From Phytopseudomonas dryadis (lineage in GTDB: Bacteria; Pseudomonadota; Gammaproteobacteria; Pseudomonadales; Pseudomonadaceae), in assembly GCF_004327355.1 (NCBI RefSeq), contig NZ_QJUM01000019.1:62001-126000 (forward strand): DNA of 64,000 nucleotides, read 5' to 3'. Positions 51,695 to 63,946 of the stretch are shown here, piece after piece. The translations under genes were made by a program, and so were the position numbers. The notes beneath the pieces were generated by a model. It was not told the DNA's origin and made no database searches. It worked only from the letters and a program-made list of their open reading frames with translations. The first letter of the stretch is position 1; every line of letters begins with the position of its first letter.

Positions 51695-51941
51695 GGGCGC
51701 CCTCCTGGCTATGGAACCAGTAGAATAGCGCGTCCTCGTGGGTGCAGCCTAACGCGGCGCGCAGCCAGAAGCGTTTCCGGGCCCGCTCGTGCCAGGGCCG
51801 GCTGGCCTCGGCAGCGCTCGACAGGCGTTCACCCGTCAGGATGGCTGCCAATCCCCCCTCACCTGTGCGACCATCGGCGGCTTGCCATCGTTTTCATCCG
51901 ACCATGCCGACATTCGACATTTGCGCCCGGGAACTCGCCTG

Positions 51942-54575
<2,634 letters not shown>

Positions 54576-54607
54576 CCGGGCACATCAGTGCCAGGGCCAC
54601 ACCCAGC

Positions 54608-55081
54608 TCACTTCTCCGAGAAATTGTCGCCCACCACATCGCCCGTCGCGTCTATCGCCTTGCTGGAGGGAAACTTGTAGGAGGCGAAGCGCACCGCGAG
54701 CACCGACAAGGCCAGGAAGAAGATACCGCCGCACAGGTACAGCAAGCCGATGTCCGGGGCCTTGTGGTGGGACACGTCACCGATCAGGTAGCGGGTCAGG
54801 GCGGTGATGGCGATATACAGCAGGAAGCGGATCGGCAGATGATTGGTCTTGAAGTAGATGCCGACCATCGCCCCCAGCTCCAGGTAGATGAACAGCAGCA
54901 GGATGTCGTCCACCGTCACCTGCCCCTTGTCCAGCATGCCCATGAAGGCCATCACCGAGGCCCAGGCCGTCACTCCGCCAATGGCGAACAGGCCCAGGTA
55001 GTGGAATCCCTCGACGAACAGGTTGCCAATCGAGTTGGCCCCCTTGTGCATTTGCTTGCGGCCGTTATCTGCCCACTTCAT
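54608..55081 (-). CDS. psiE: PsiE family membrane protein
   Basis: A 157-residue inner-membrane protein with about four transmembrane segments. Family blocks are FHYLGLFAIGGVTAWASVM and ILLLFIYLELGAMVGIYFKTNHLPIRFLLYIAITALTRYL. The start MKWADNGRKQ has AGGTGG 7 bases upstream; the frame is open to 55321 but lacks support. Phosphate-starvation induced in E. coli; function not known. Confidence 0.9.
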   Translation of the reverse strand: MKWADNGRKQMHKGANSIGNLFVEGFHYLGLFAIGGVTAWASVMAFMGMLDKGQVTVDDILLLFIYLELGAMVGIYFKTNHLPIRFLLYIAITALTRYLIGDVSHHKAPDIGLLYLCGGIFFLALSVLAVRFASYKFPSSKAIDATGDVVGDNFSEK

Positions 55082-55468
55082 AGTCGTCCACCTCAAGATT
55101 TGATCCAGCCGTTCGCCGGGCCGGTTTGCCGGAAACAGGGGCGCCCCCGGCCACTCGCACTGCGCACCAGCATGCCGTGCGCTCGTGACAGTCCCATGCA
55201 GGAACAAGACCATAGAAGGCGTCCGCGTGGCAAAAGGCACCGCCCCGGCAACGCCAGCCACGCGACAAGATGCCGCGGACAGCGGATCGACCGGGCTGCT
55301 GTGATCGGCCATGGCGCCCATGCCGGACTATGCTGCAACGGCGCCGCCTGACGACAGCAGATGTGCACGGCGCGCTGTTCAAACGCGGCGCAGTTCTTTA
55401 TGCTGGCGACAACTGTATGCATGAACAGTATCTTTCAACCCATTAGCGTGAAGGCGTAGAGGTGATGA
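55082..55468. other. Divergent promoter region psiE/yebG
   Basis: About 390 bp with no supported gene. A LexA box lies at 55413-55428. TATGCT at 55399-55404 may be a -10 element with TTCAAA at 55378-55383, though the 15-bp spacing is short. Confidence 0.55.
55413..55428 (+). promoter_or_regulatory. LexA (SOS) box of yebG
   Basis: CTGTATGCATGAACAG fits CTG-N10-CAG and lies about 40 bp before the yebG start. E. coli yebG is a known LexA-regulated gene. Confidence 0.9.
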
Positions 55469-55732
55469 ATGGCCGTCGAAGTGGTGTACCGCAGCAGCCG
55501 GGATCTGGAGCGTTTATTCATGGATAAGGCCGAAGCCGATCGTCACGACAAGATGCTGGAGCTGGCCGAGCTGCTGAGCGGGGTGCTGCACAAGGCGGTA
55601 CCGTCGCTGAGCGAAGAACAGGGTGAAGAACTGGGCATCTACATGGCCAGGAACCGCGACATCTTCGCCAAGGCCTTCAAGAACCAGCCCGACGCCCTGA
55701 ACGAACTGGGCCGCGAAGCCGAAGCGGACTGA
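55469..55732 (+). CDS. yebG: YebG-family SOS-response protein
   Basis: An 87-residue cytosolic protein starting MAVEVVYRSSRDLERLFMDKAEADRHDKMLE, matching the YebG pattern (conserved KxEADxxDKMLE and aromatic/charged N-terminal strand). The family is DNA-damage induced; its molecular role is unresolved. The LexA box just upstream supports SOS control. Confidence 0.9.
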   Translation: MAVEVVYRSSRDLERLFMDKAEADRHDKMLELAELLSGVLHKAVPSLSEEQGEELGIYMARNRDIFAKAFKNQPDALNELGREAEAD

Positions 55733-55867
55733 GCGGCTGTGCGCCGCTCCGCATCGCCGGCTGCAGCCATGGCCGCCGGCAACATGTTCTGTATTCTTTC
55801 CCACTGCGCAGGGCTGGACGGCGTGCCTCGACGCGGTTAAAAACAAGGTCACCCACAGGAGGTGACC

Positions 55868-56671
55868 ATGAGCGCGCGCCAACACTGCCTTGCCTGTCTG
55901 GATCCCGAGCGGCCAGCGCTCTTCGAGGCGGCCCTCTGGGTGGCCGCCGAACACGATGCGGCGTTGCAGCCCAGCCAGGTGCTGCGCGACCTCGACAGCC
56001 TGCAGCAGCAGGTCGACGCCGGCCTGCCCGCCTTCCCCCTGCAGGAACTGGCCCAGCCGTTGCTGCGTCGCCTCAATGACCTGCACTTCTACGAAGACGA
56101 AGAGAATCCGCTGCGGCCCCAGGCCGCTCTCCTGCACCGGGTGCTGCAGCGTCGCCGCGGACAGCCCCTGAGCATCGCCCTGATCGCCCTGGAGCTGGCA
56201 CGGAGGCTGGGGATTCCCCTGCAGGGCGTCAACTTCCCCGGTTACTTCCTGCTGCGGGTACCCGGCGCCGATCACCTGCTCGACCCCTGCGGCGGTCGCC
56301 GGCTGTACACCCGCGACTGCCGTGAGCTGCTGGCGCGCTACCAGGGGCCCCAGGCGCAACTGGGCGCCGAGCACATGCAGGCCTGCGACGCGCGCAGCCT
56401 GATCGTGCGCCTGTCGCGCAACCTGCGGCACCTGCACCAGCAGGACGACGATTACCTGGCCGCCCTGAAAGATGCCGAACGCGTACTGCAACTGGCACCG
56501 CCCAGCGTCGCCGACCACCTGGCCAGGGCCGAGCTCTATCAACGCCTGGACTGCCCGCAAGCCGAGCGTTTCGATGTGCAGCATGCCCTGTTGCTGTGCG
56601 ACGACCCGGCCCAGCGCCTGCGCCTCGGCGAACGTCTGCGCCAGCTGGGGTCGGCAACGGCTCTGCATTGA
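55868..56671 (+). CDS. SirB1/transglutaminase-like protein
   Basis: A 267-residue cytosolic protein. An SirB1-type core (about 30-170) includes LNDLHFYEDEENPLRPQAALLHRVLQRRRGQPLSIALIALELARRLGIPLQGVNFPGYFLLR. TPR-like helices follow (about 190-260, YLAALKDAERVLQLAPPSVADHL). The family is related to transglutaminases, but several members lack catalysis. Start ATG 55868 has AGGAGGTGA upstream; GTG at 55862 is an alternative. Confidence 0.88.
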   Translation: MSARQHCLACLDPERPALFEAALWVAAEHDAALQPSQVLRDLDSLQQQVDAGLPAFPLQELAQPLLRRLNDLHFYEDEENPLRPQAALLHRVLQRRRGQPLSIALIALELARRLGIPLQGVNFPGYFLLRVPGADHLLDPCGGRRLYTRDCRELLARYQGPQAQLGAEHMQACDARSLIVRLSRNLRHLHQQDDDYLAALKDAERVLQLAPPSVADHLARAELYQRLDCPQAERFDVQHALLLCDDPAQRLRLGERLRQLGSATALH

Positions 56672-56767
56672 AGCAGCGGCAAGCGTCAAGCCACAAGCGG
56701 CAAGTAAAGCGTGTCTCTCCGAGTGCCTACGGCCTGTGGACGAACCCCGCCTGCGGGGTGGTAGCAG

Positions 56768-56813
56768 GTAGGATGGGTGGCAACCCATCGGCATATTGAT
56801 GGGTGCCACCTAC
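56768..56813. repeat. GTAGGATGGGTGG hairpin
   Basis: GGTGGCAACCCATC and GATGGGTGCCACC pair over 13 bp with one bulged base around a GGCATATT loop, flanked by GTAGG/CCTAC. Related in style to the GTAGGGTGG hairpins at 35053 and 38143. Confidence 0.75.
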
Positions 56814-56900
56814 GCGGCCCGCCCCATCCTACGGCCTGTTTGCTGCGCGACAGCGCTGCGTCGAAGACGCGGAAACGGCTCCCACAGCGTGCGCAAATAC

Positions 56901-56967
56901 GTGGGAGGCACTTCAGCGGCGATGGGCCCCGAGAACGCCAAAGCATCGCGGCTGAAGCCGCTCCCAC
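56901..56967. repeat. Pseudomonas REP pair
   Basis: Two inverted 24-bp units (GTGGGAGGCACTTCAGCGGC and GGCTGAAGCCGCTCCCAC ends) flank a 19-base spacer. The GTGGGAGCGGCTTCAGCCGCGA consensus is the typical Pseudomonas REP. Confidence 0.85.
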
Positions 56968-57006
56968 AAGGCAATGGCAGGCTATCCGGAAGAGCCGTAT
57001 CCATAT

Positions 57007-57112
57007 CGATACAACGTATCGGAAACGACACGGAACATTCCATGCGCGACCTGTGCGCCCTGCGCGGGGCATCGAGGCACATAAGCCAGGCCAATCGTAT
57101 CGAAATCGATAC
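57007..57112 (+). promoter_or_regulatory. Two GATAC palindromes, candidate enhancer sites
   Basis: CGATACAACGTATCG (57007-57021) has perfect 6-bp arms with 3-base spacing; GTATCGAAATCGATAC (57097-57112) has the same arms inverted with 4-base spacing. They lie about 65-170 bp upstream of the sigma-54 -24 element. That is the usual distance for an activator such as the glycine-responsive enhancer-binding protein GcsR. Assignment to GcsR is inference. Confidence 0.5.
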
Positions 57113-57176
57113 AAGTAAAACCGAGGCAGATTCAAACAAATATATAACCTATTGATTTATAACTATAAAAATCAAA

Positions 57177-57192
57177 TGGCATCAGCTTTGCT
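57177..57192 (+). promoter_or_regulatory. Sigma-54 promoter of gcvH-gcvP-sdaA-gcvT
   Basis: TGGCATCAGCTTTGCT fits TGGCAcg-N4-TTGCw, with GG and GC ten bases apart. It lies about 90 bp before gcvH. The second gcv locus of P. aeruginosa is known to be RpoN/GcsR-dependent. Confidence 0.8.
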
Positions 57193-57281
57193 ATGAGCTT
57201 GCCCATTGAATCGCAGCCACTGCGATTATCTGATCATCGCCCGCACGAGACGGGCGGCATGGCCAATACCGAGGAGTCCCC

Positions 57282-57665
57282 ATGAGCGAATTGCGTTTTA
57301 CCGTCGAGCACGAATGGCTGCGTCCGGAGGCCGATGGGCTGGTCACCGTGGGGATCACCGCCTACGCTCAAGACGCGCTGGGTGACGTGGTATTCGTGCA
57401 GTTGCCCGAGTTGCAGGCCTACCACAGCGGCGAAGAAGTCGCGGTGCTGGAATCGGTGAAAGCCGCCAGCAACATCGACATGCCCCTCGATGGCGAGGTG
57501 GTCGAAGTGAACGCCGCGCTCGAGGCCAACCCGGAACTGATCAACGCCGATCCCCTGGGGCAAGGCTGGTTCTTCCGCTTCCGCCCGGCAGACGCCAGCG
57601 CCCTGGCCGGCCTGCTCGACCAGGCCGCCTACGAGCGCCTGCTGAACGCCAACGCCGACGCCTGA
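57282..57665 (+). CDS. gcvH: Glycine cleavage system H protein
   Basis: Lipoyl carrier protein of the glycine cleavage complex; shuttles the aminomethyl group between P, T and L proteins. It is 127 residues long. The lipoylated Lys is in LESVKAASNI (about residue 64). N-terminal FTVEHEWL and GITAYAQDALGDVVFVQLP are diagnostic. First gene behind the sigma-54 promoter and 9 bases before gcvP. Confidence 0.97.
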   Translation: MSELRFTVEHEWLRPEADGLVTVGITAYAQDALGDVVFVQLPELQAYHSGEEVAVLESVKAASNIDMPLDGEVVEVNAALEANPELINADPLGQGWFFRFRPADASALAGLLDQAAYERLLNANADA

Positions 57666-57674
57666 GAGACGACG

Positions 57675-60527
57675 ATGACCGACCTGACCACCCGCAACGA
57701 ATTCATCGCCCGCCATATCGGCCCGCGCGACAGCGATACCGCGGCCATGCTCGAGACCCTGGGCTACGCCGACCTCGAAGCCCTGACCGCCAGCGTGATC
57801 CCCGCCAGCATCAAGGGCACCAGCGTGCTGCAAGCCGGCGACGGACAGAGCGAGGCCGAGGCCCTGGCCGAGATCAAGGCCATCGCCAGGCGCAATCAGC
57901 TGTTTCGCAACTACATCGGCCAGGGTTATTACGGCACCCACACCCCGGCGCCGATCCTGCGCAACCTGCTGGAGAACCCGGCCTGGTACACCGCCTACAC
58001 CCCCTATCAGCCGGAGATCTCCCAGGGCCGCCTGGAGTCGCTGCTGAACTTCCAGACCCTGATCAGCGACCTCACCGGCCTGCCCATCGCCAACGCCTCC
58101 CTGCTCGACGAAGGCACCGCCGCGGCCGAGGCCATGACCTTCTGCAAACGCCTGTCGAAGAACAAGACCAGCAACGCCTTCTTCGCCTCGCAGCATTGCC
58201 ACCCGCAGACCCTCGACGTGCTGCGCACCCGCGCCGAGCCACTGGGGATCGAGGTGGTGGTCGGGGATGAAAGCGGCATCGGCGATGCCAGCGCCTATTT
58301 CGGCGCCCTGCTGCAATACCCGGCGAGCCATGGCGATATCTTCGACTACAGCCAGGTGGTCGAGCGTTTCCATGGCGCCGGCGCCCTGGTCGCCGTGGCC
58401 GCCGACCTGCTGGCGCTGACCCTGCTGCAGGCCCCCGGCGAGTTCGGTGCCGACGTGGCCCTGGGCAGCGCCCAGCGTTTCGGCGTGCCCCTGGGTTTCG
58501 GCGGCCCCCACGCCGCCTACTTCGCCACCCGCGATGCCTTCAAGCGCGACATGCCGGGCCGCCTGGTCGGGCTGTCCATCGACCGCCACGGCAATCCGGC
58601 CCTGCGCCTGGCCATGCAGACCCGCGAACAGCACATCCGCCGCGAGAAGGCCACCAGCAACATCTGCACCGCCCAGGTGCTGCTGGCCAACATCGCCAGC
58701 ATGTACGCCGTGTATCATGGCCCCGAGGGCCTGACCCGCATCGCCCGCCGCGTGCACCGGTTGACCGCGATCTTCGCCCGGGGCCTCGCCGATCTGGGCC
58801 TGGCGATCGAACAGCAGGCGTTCTTCGACACCCTGACCCTGCGCACCGCGGAGCACACCGCGGCCCTCCACGACAAGGCCCGGGCGGCCGGTATCAACCT
58901 GCGTGAAGTGGATGCCCAGCGCCTCGGCCTGTCCTTCGACGAGACCACCACCCAGGCCGATATCGAGCAACTCTGGGCCTTGTTCGCCGCTGACCGCCCC
59001 GTGCCGGACTTCACGGCGATCGCCGCGGGCATCGACAGCCGCCTGCCCGCCGCGCAGTTGCGCCAGTCGCCGATCCTCGGCCACCCGGTGTTCAACCGCT
59101 ACCATTCGGAAACCGAGCTGATGCGCTACCTGCGCAAGCTCGCCGACAAGGACCTGGCCCTCGATCGCAGCATGATCCCCCTGGGCTCCTGCACCATGAA
59201 GCTCAACGCCGCCAGCGAGATGATCCCCATCACCTGGGCCGAATTCGGCAACCTGCACCCCTTCGCACCCGCCGCGCAGAGCGCCGGCTACCAGCAACTG
59301 ACCGACGAGCTGGAAGCCATGCTCTGCGCGGCGACCGGCTACGACGCCGTGTCGCTGCAGCCCAACGCCGGCTCCCAGGGCGAGTACGCCGGCCTGCTGG
59401 CGATCCGCGCCTACCACAAGAGCCGCGGCGACGCTCAGCGCGACATCTGCCTGATCCCGCAGTCGGCCCACGGCACCAACCCGGCCACCGCGCACATGGC
59501 CGGCATGCGCGTGGTGGTCACCGCCTGCGATGCCCGTGGCAACGTCGACATCGCCGACCTGCGCGCCAAGGCCGAACAGCATCGCGATCACCTCGCCGCG
59601 CTGATGATCACCTACCCCTCCACCCACGGTGTGTTCGAGGAAGGCATCGGCGAAATCTGCGCGCTGATCCATGACAACGGCGGCCAGGTGTACATCGACG
59701 GCGCCAACATGAACGCCATGGTCGGCCTCTGCGCCCCGGGCAGGTTCGGCGGCGACGTCTCCCACCTGAACCTGCACAAGACCTTCTGCATCCCCCACGG
59801 CGGCGGCGGTCCGGGGGTCGGCCCGATCGGCGTGAAAGCGCACCTGGCGCCCTTCCTGCCCGGCCACGCACGGCTGCAACGCCAGGAGGGCGCGGTGAGT
59901 GCCGCGCCGTTCGGCAGCGCCAGCATCCTGCCCATCACCTGGATGTACATCCGCATGATGGGCGGCAGCGGCCTGCGCCGCGCCTCGCAGATGGCCATCC
60001 TCAACGCCAACTACATCGCCCGGCGCCTGGAAGAACACTACCCGGTGCTCTACAGCGGCGAAGGCGGCCTGGTGGCCCACGAGTGCATTCTCGACCTGCG
60101 CCCCCTGAAGGAAACCAGCGGCATCAGCGTCGACGACGTGGCCAAGCGCCTGATCGACTTCGGCTTCCACGCCCCGACCATGTCCTTCCCGGTCGCCGGC
60201 ACGCTGATGATCGAACCCACCGAAAGCGAGTCCAAGGAAGAGCTGGATCGCTTCTGCGACGCCATGATCGCCATTCGCGAGGAGATTCGCGCGGTGGAAC
60301 GCGGCGAACTGGAGCGTGACGACAACCCGCTGAAGAATGCACCGCACACCGCGGCCGAACTGGTGGGCGAATGGACGCACCCGTACAGCCGCGAGCAGGC
60401 CGTGTACCCGACACGCAAGCTGGTCGAAGGCAAGTACTGGCCGCCAGTGGGCCGCGTCGACAACGTCTTCGGCGACCGCAACCTGGTCTGCGCCTGCCCG
60501 CCCATCGAGGCCTATCAGGACGCCTGA
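57675..60527 (+). CDS. gcvP: Glycine dehydrogenase (decarboxylating), P protein
   Basis: PLP-dependent decarboxylase of glycine, passing methylamine to H-protein lipoate. The 950-residue length is normal for the fused form. The PLP Lys lies in HLNLHKTFCIPHGGGGPGVGPIGVKAHL. The N-terminal ARHIGPRDSDTAAML, and MIPLGSCTMKLNA in the centre, are typical. A 1103-residue frame on the other strand is a shadow. Confidence 0.98.
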   Translation: MTDLTTRNEFIARHIGPRDSDTAAMLETLGYADLEALTASVIPASIKGTSVLQAGDGQSEAEALAEIKAIARRNQLFRNYIGQGYYGTHTPAPILRNLLENPAWYTAYTPYQPEISQGRLESLLNFQTLISDLTGLPIANASLLDEGTAAAEAMTFCKRLSKNKTSNAFFASQHCHPQTLDVLRTRAEPLGIEVVVGDESGIGDASAYFGALLQYPASHGDIFDYSQVVERFHGAGALVAVAADLLALTLLQAPGEFGADVALGSAQRFGVPLGFGGPHAAYFATRDAFKRDMPGRLVGLSIDRHGNPALRLAMQTREQHIRREKATSNICTAQVLLANIASMYAVYHGPEGLTRIARRVHRLTAIFARGLADLGLAIEQQAFFDTLTLRTAEHTAALHDKARAAGINLREVDAQRLGLSFDETTTQADIEQLWALFAADRPVPDFTAIAAGIDSRLPAAQLRQSPILGHPVFNRYHSETELMRYLRKLADKDLALDRSMIPLGSCTMKLNAASEMIPITWAEFGNLHPFAPAAQSAGYQQLTDELEAMLCAATGYDAVSLQPNAGSQGEYAGLLAIRAYHKSRGDAQRDICLIPQSAHGTNPATAHMAGMRVVVTACDARGNVDIADLRAKAEQHRDHLAALMITYPSTHGVFEEGIGEICALIHDNGGQVYIDGANMNAMVGLCAPGRFGGDVSHLNLHKTFCIPHGGGGPGVGPIGVKAHLAPFLPGHARLQRQEGAVSAAPFGSASILPITWMYIRMMGGSGLRRASQMAILNANYIARRLEEHYPVLYSGEGGLVAHECILDLRPLKETSGISVDDVAKRLIDFGFHAPTMSFPVAGTLMIEPTESESKEELDRFCDAMIAIREEIRAVERGELERDDNPLKNAPHTAAELVGEWTHPYSREQAVYPTRKLVEGKYWPPVGRVDNVFGDRNLVCACPPIEAYQDA

Positions 60528-60537
60528 GGCGCTGACC

Positions 60538-60570
60538 ACGGCCACGCCGTCCAGCGGGCGGCGTGGCCGT
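60538..60570 (+). other. Perfect hairpin between gcvP and sdaA
   Basis: Perfect 12-bp arms (ACGGCCACGCCG and CGGCGTGGCCGT) close a 9-base loop, with no T-tract following. It may stabilise the upstream mRNA or attenuate downstream genes. It lies where many pseudomonads carry glyA. Confidence 0.7.
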
Positions 60571-60617
60571 AGCCCACAGGCGTTGCAGCGCTATTGCGAT
60601 CCCTCTTGGTGGATGCC

Positions 60618-61984
<1,367 letters not shown>

Positions 61985-61994
<10 letters not shown>

Positions 61995-62022
61995 CTGCAA
62001 GCCACAAGCTTCAAGCCAATTA
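61985..62022. repeat. AAGCTGCAAGCCACAAGC repeat after sdaA
   Basis: CTAGCTGCAAGCCACAAGC followed by TTCAAGCC is an arm of the AAGCTTGCAGC family. It starts at the sdaA stop codon, in the gap before gcvT. Confidence 0.6.
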
Positions 62023-62077
62023 TCGTATCGCACTCGACCGGCCTAGGGCTTGCCGCTGTCCCCCTAAGGAGAATCCG

Positions 62078-63199
62078 ATGACCACCGAAACACTGCTGCA
62101 CACCCCTCTACACGCCCTGCACCTCGAGCTTGGCGCACGCATGGTGCCCTTCGCCGGCTACGAGATGCCGGTGCAGTATCCCCTGGGGGTGATGAAGGAG
62201 CACCTGCACACCCGCGCTGCCGCCGGCCTGTTCGACGTCTCCCACATGGGCCAGATCGTCCTGCGCGGCGCAGGGGCCGCCAAGGCCCTGGAGAGCCTGG
62301 TGCCGGTGGATATCATCGACCTGCCGGTGGGCACCCAGCGTTACGCCATGTTCACCGACGAGAACGGCGGCATCCTCGACGACCTGATGGTCGCCAACCT
62401 GGGTGACGACACCCTGTTCCTGGTGGTCAATGCGGCCTGCAAGCAGCAGGACCTGATGCACCTGCAGCAGCACATCGCCAACCAGTGCCAGATCGAGTCC
62501 TGTTTCGATCGCGCCCTGCTCGCCCTGCAGGGGCCCAAGGCCGTCGACGTGCTGGCCCGCCTGGCTCCGGAAGTGGCGAAGATGATCTTCATGCAGTTCG
62601 CCGCGGTGCGCCTGCTGGGCGTCGACTGCTACGTCAGCCGCTCGGGCTACACCGGTGAGGACGGTTTCGAGATCTCGGTGCCGGCGGCCCAGGCGGAAAC
62701 CCTGGCGCGCAGCCTGCTGGCCGAGAGCGAGGTCGCAGCCATCGGCCTCGGTGCCCGTGACTCCCTGCGCCTGGAAGCCGGCCTGTGCCTGTACGGCCAC
62801 GACATGAGCCAGGACACCACGCCCGTCGAAGCCAGCCTGCTGTGGGCCATCTCCAGGAGCCGCCGCAGCGACGGGGCACGCCCGGGTGGCTTCCCCGGCG
62901 CCGAGCGCATCTTCGCCCAGCAGCGTGATGGCGTGCAGCGCAAGCGCGTTGGCCTGTTGCCCCAGGAGCGTGTGCCGGTACGCGAAGGCGCGGAACTGGT
63001 CGACGCCGACGGCGCGGTGATCGGCACGGTCTGCAGCGGCGGCTTCGGCCCCAGCCTGGGTGCGCCCCTGGCCATGGGCTACGTGCAGAGCAGCCACGCA
63101 GCGATCGACAGCGAGGTCTGGGCCCTGGTGCGCGGCAAACGTGTCGCCATGAAGGTCAGCAGAACGCCCTTCGTCGCCCAGCGCTACTACCGCGGCTGA
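62078..63199 (+). CDS. gcvT: Aminomethyltransferase, T protein
   Basis: Transfers the aminomethyl carbon from H protein to tetrahydrofolate, releasing ammonia. The 373-residue length is normal. Family motifs are GYEMPVQYPLGVMKEHLHTR, LFDVSHMGQI (with the conserved Asp), GYTGEDGFEI and GLGARDSLRLEAGLCLYGHDM. AAGGAG precedes the ATG. Last gene of the locus; no glyA is present in this window. Confidence 0.97.
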   Translation: MTTETLLHTPLHALHLELGARMVPFAGYEMPVQYPLGVMKEHLHTRAAAGLFDVSHMGQIVLRGAGAAKALESLVPVDIIDLPVGTQRYAMFTDENGGILDDLMVANLGDDTLFLVVNAACKQQDLMHLQQHIANQCQIESCFDRALLALQGPKAVDVLARLAPEVAKMIFMQFAAVRLLGVDCYVSRSGYTGEDGFEISVPAAQAETLARSLLAESEVAAIGLGARDSLRLEAGLCLYGHDMSQDTTPVEASLLWAISRSRRSDGARPGGFPGAERIFAQQRDGVQRKRVGLLPQERVPVREGAELVDADGAVIGTVCSGGFGPSLGAPLAMGYVQSSHAAIDSEVWALVRGKRVAMKVSRTPFVAQRYYRG

Positions 63200-63339
63200 T
63201 GCCGCACGCCGGAGCGCCAGGCTAGAGACCTGAGGCTCCCCGCCTGTCCGGCAGACGACCGCCTCGGCCTCGTCGACAGGGCGTAGATACCGTCTTGATC
63301 CTTGACCTGCAAGAGCCCGCTCGCAGTCAGGGTTCACAA

Positions 63340-63430
63340 GTAGGAGCGTCGACCCCGGCGCGATGCGAGGGCGGCCATGCTGCAGAAATCGCGCTATGGC
63401 CACGATTCGCCGCGAGGTCGCGGCTCCCAC
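63340..63430 (+). repeat. Type A palindromic repeat, copy 2
   Basis: A 91-bp inverted repeat, GTAGGAGCGTCGACCCCGGC through GGTCGCGGCTCCCAC. It is closely similar to 46652-46742 on the opposite strand and to 9414-9503. Homology extends upstream to GACCTGCAAGAGCCCG. Confidence 0.88.
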
Positions 63431-63545
63431 GCAAATGTGGCCATTCTGCGCGCTTATTGCTGAATCCCGTGTAGGGCGCGCCGAACGTCTCGATAGGCTA
63501 CGCAATCACCATTGCCATGCAGCGAGTTCGAGTCGAACGCTATCC

Positions 63546-63617
63546 GTAGCCCGGGTCGAGCGCAGCGACACCCGGGAAACCGCACCCTGGGTATCGCTGC
63601 GCTCAACGCCAGGCTAC
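63546..63617 (+). repeat. Type B palindromic repeat, copy 2
   Basis: A 72-bp inverted repeat, GTAGCCCGGGTCGAGCGCAG through CGCTCAACGCCAGGCTAC. It is homologous to 46561-46632 on the opposite strand. Confidence 0.88.
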
Positions 63618-63700
63618 GGGGGCAAGCCATACTCTGTAGGGGGAATCGGGCCACAAACCTCGATCAGATCCTCGATTATCAGTGCAGCGTGAGGAATGAA

Positions 63701-63946
63701 ATGAGCGAAATCATTGTGCATGTCTGCGCCCTCGCCATCGTACTGGCTGCTTACTACTTCATTCGATCTCCTATTCTGAGGCGCTGGGGCGGTATCCTTT
63801 GCCTCGTTAGCGGATGGGTCGCGGTACTGACCTGGTCGTCGATGCACGTCATGGGTCTGGAGGTCGGGCTACTGGGTGTTTACGCGATTGCCTTGGGCGC
63901 CGCCTTGATCTTTCATCGCCAGCGTTTTTCCAGGAGCGAGCGGTAA
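63701..63946 (+). CDS. Small membrane protein at window end
   Basis: An 81-residue protein starting MSEIIVHVCALAIVLAAYYF. GAGGAA lies 5 bases before the ATG. It has three hydrophobic segments (about 4-20, 30-48 and 54-72) and a basic C-terminus (FHRQRFSRSER). No family recognised. Function unknown. Confidence 0.75.
   Translation: MSEIIVHVCALAIVLAAYYFIRSPILRRWGGILCLVSGWVAVLTWSSMHVMGLEVGLLGVYAIALGAALIFHRQRFSRSER

Larger units (their letters stand above)
56672..57281. other. Repeat and promoter region upstream of the gcv locus
   Basis: No gene is seen in about 610 bp. It contains AAGC-type repeats (about 56670-56705), a GTAGGATGGGTGG hairpin (56768-56813), a REP pair (56901-56967), two CGATAC/GTATCG palindromes (57007-57021 and 57097-57112) and a sigma-54 promoter (57177-57192). 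Confidence 0.7.
63200..63700. other. Repeat-filled intergenic region after gcvT
   Basis: No gene is seen in 500 bp. It holds the composite repeat copy 2 (type A 63340-63430 and type B 63546-63617), separated here by about 115 bp, and the leader of the final small gene. Confidence 0.65.

Noticed and set aside
56901..56967. CRISPR-like repeat array
   Set aside because: It has only two inverted units with one short spacer. The sequence is a REP pair and no cas genes are present.
57000..57281. Glycine riboswitch before gcvH
   Set aside because: I could not recognise the tandem glycine aptamer pattern; the region instead has palindromes and a sigma-54 promoter.
57234..60545. A 1103-residue open frame opposite gcvH and gcvP
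   Set aside because: Valine/glycine/alanine-rich shadow of the highly biased gcvP sequence, without domains or a ribosome-binding site.
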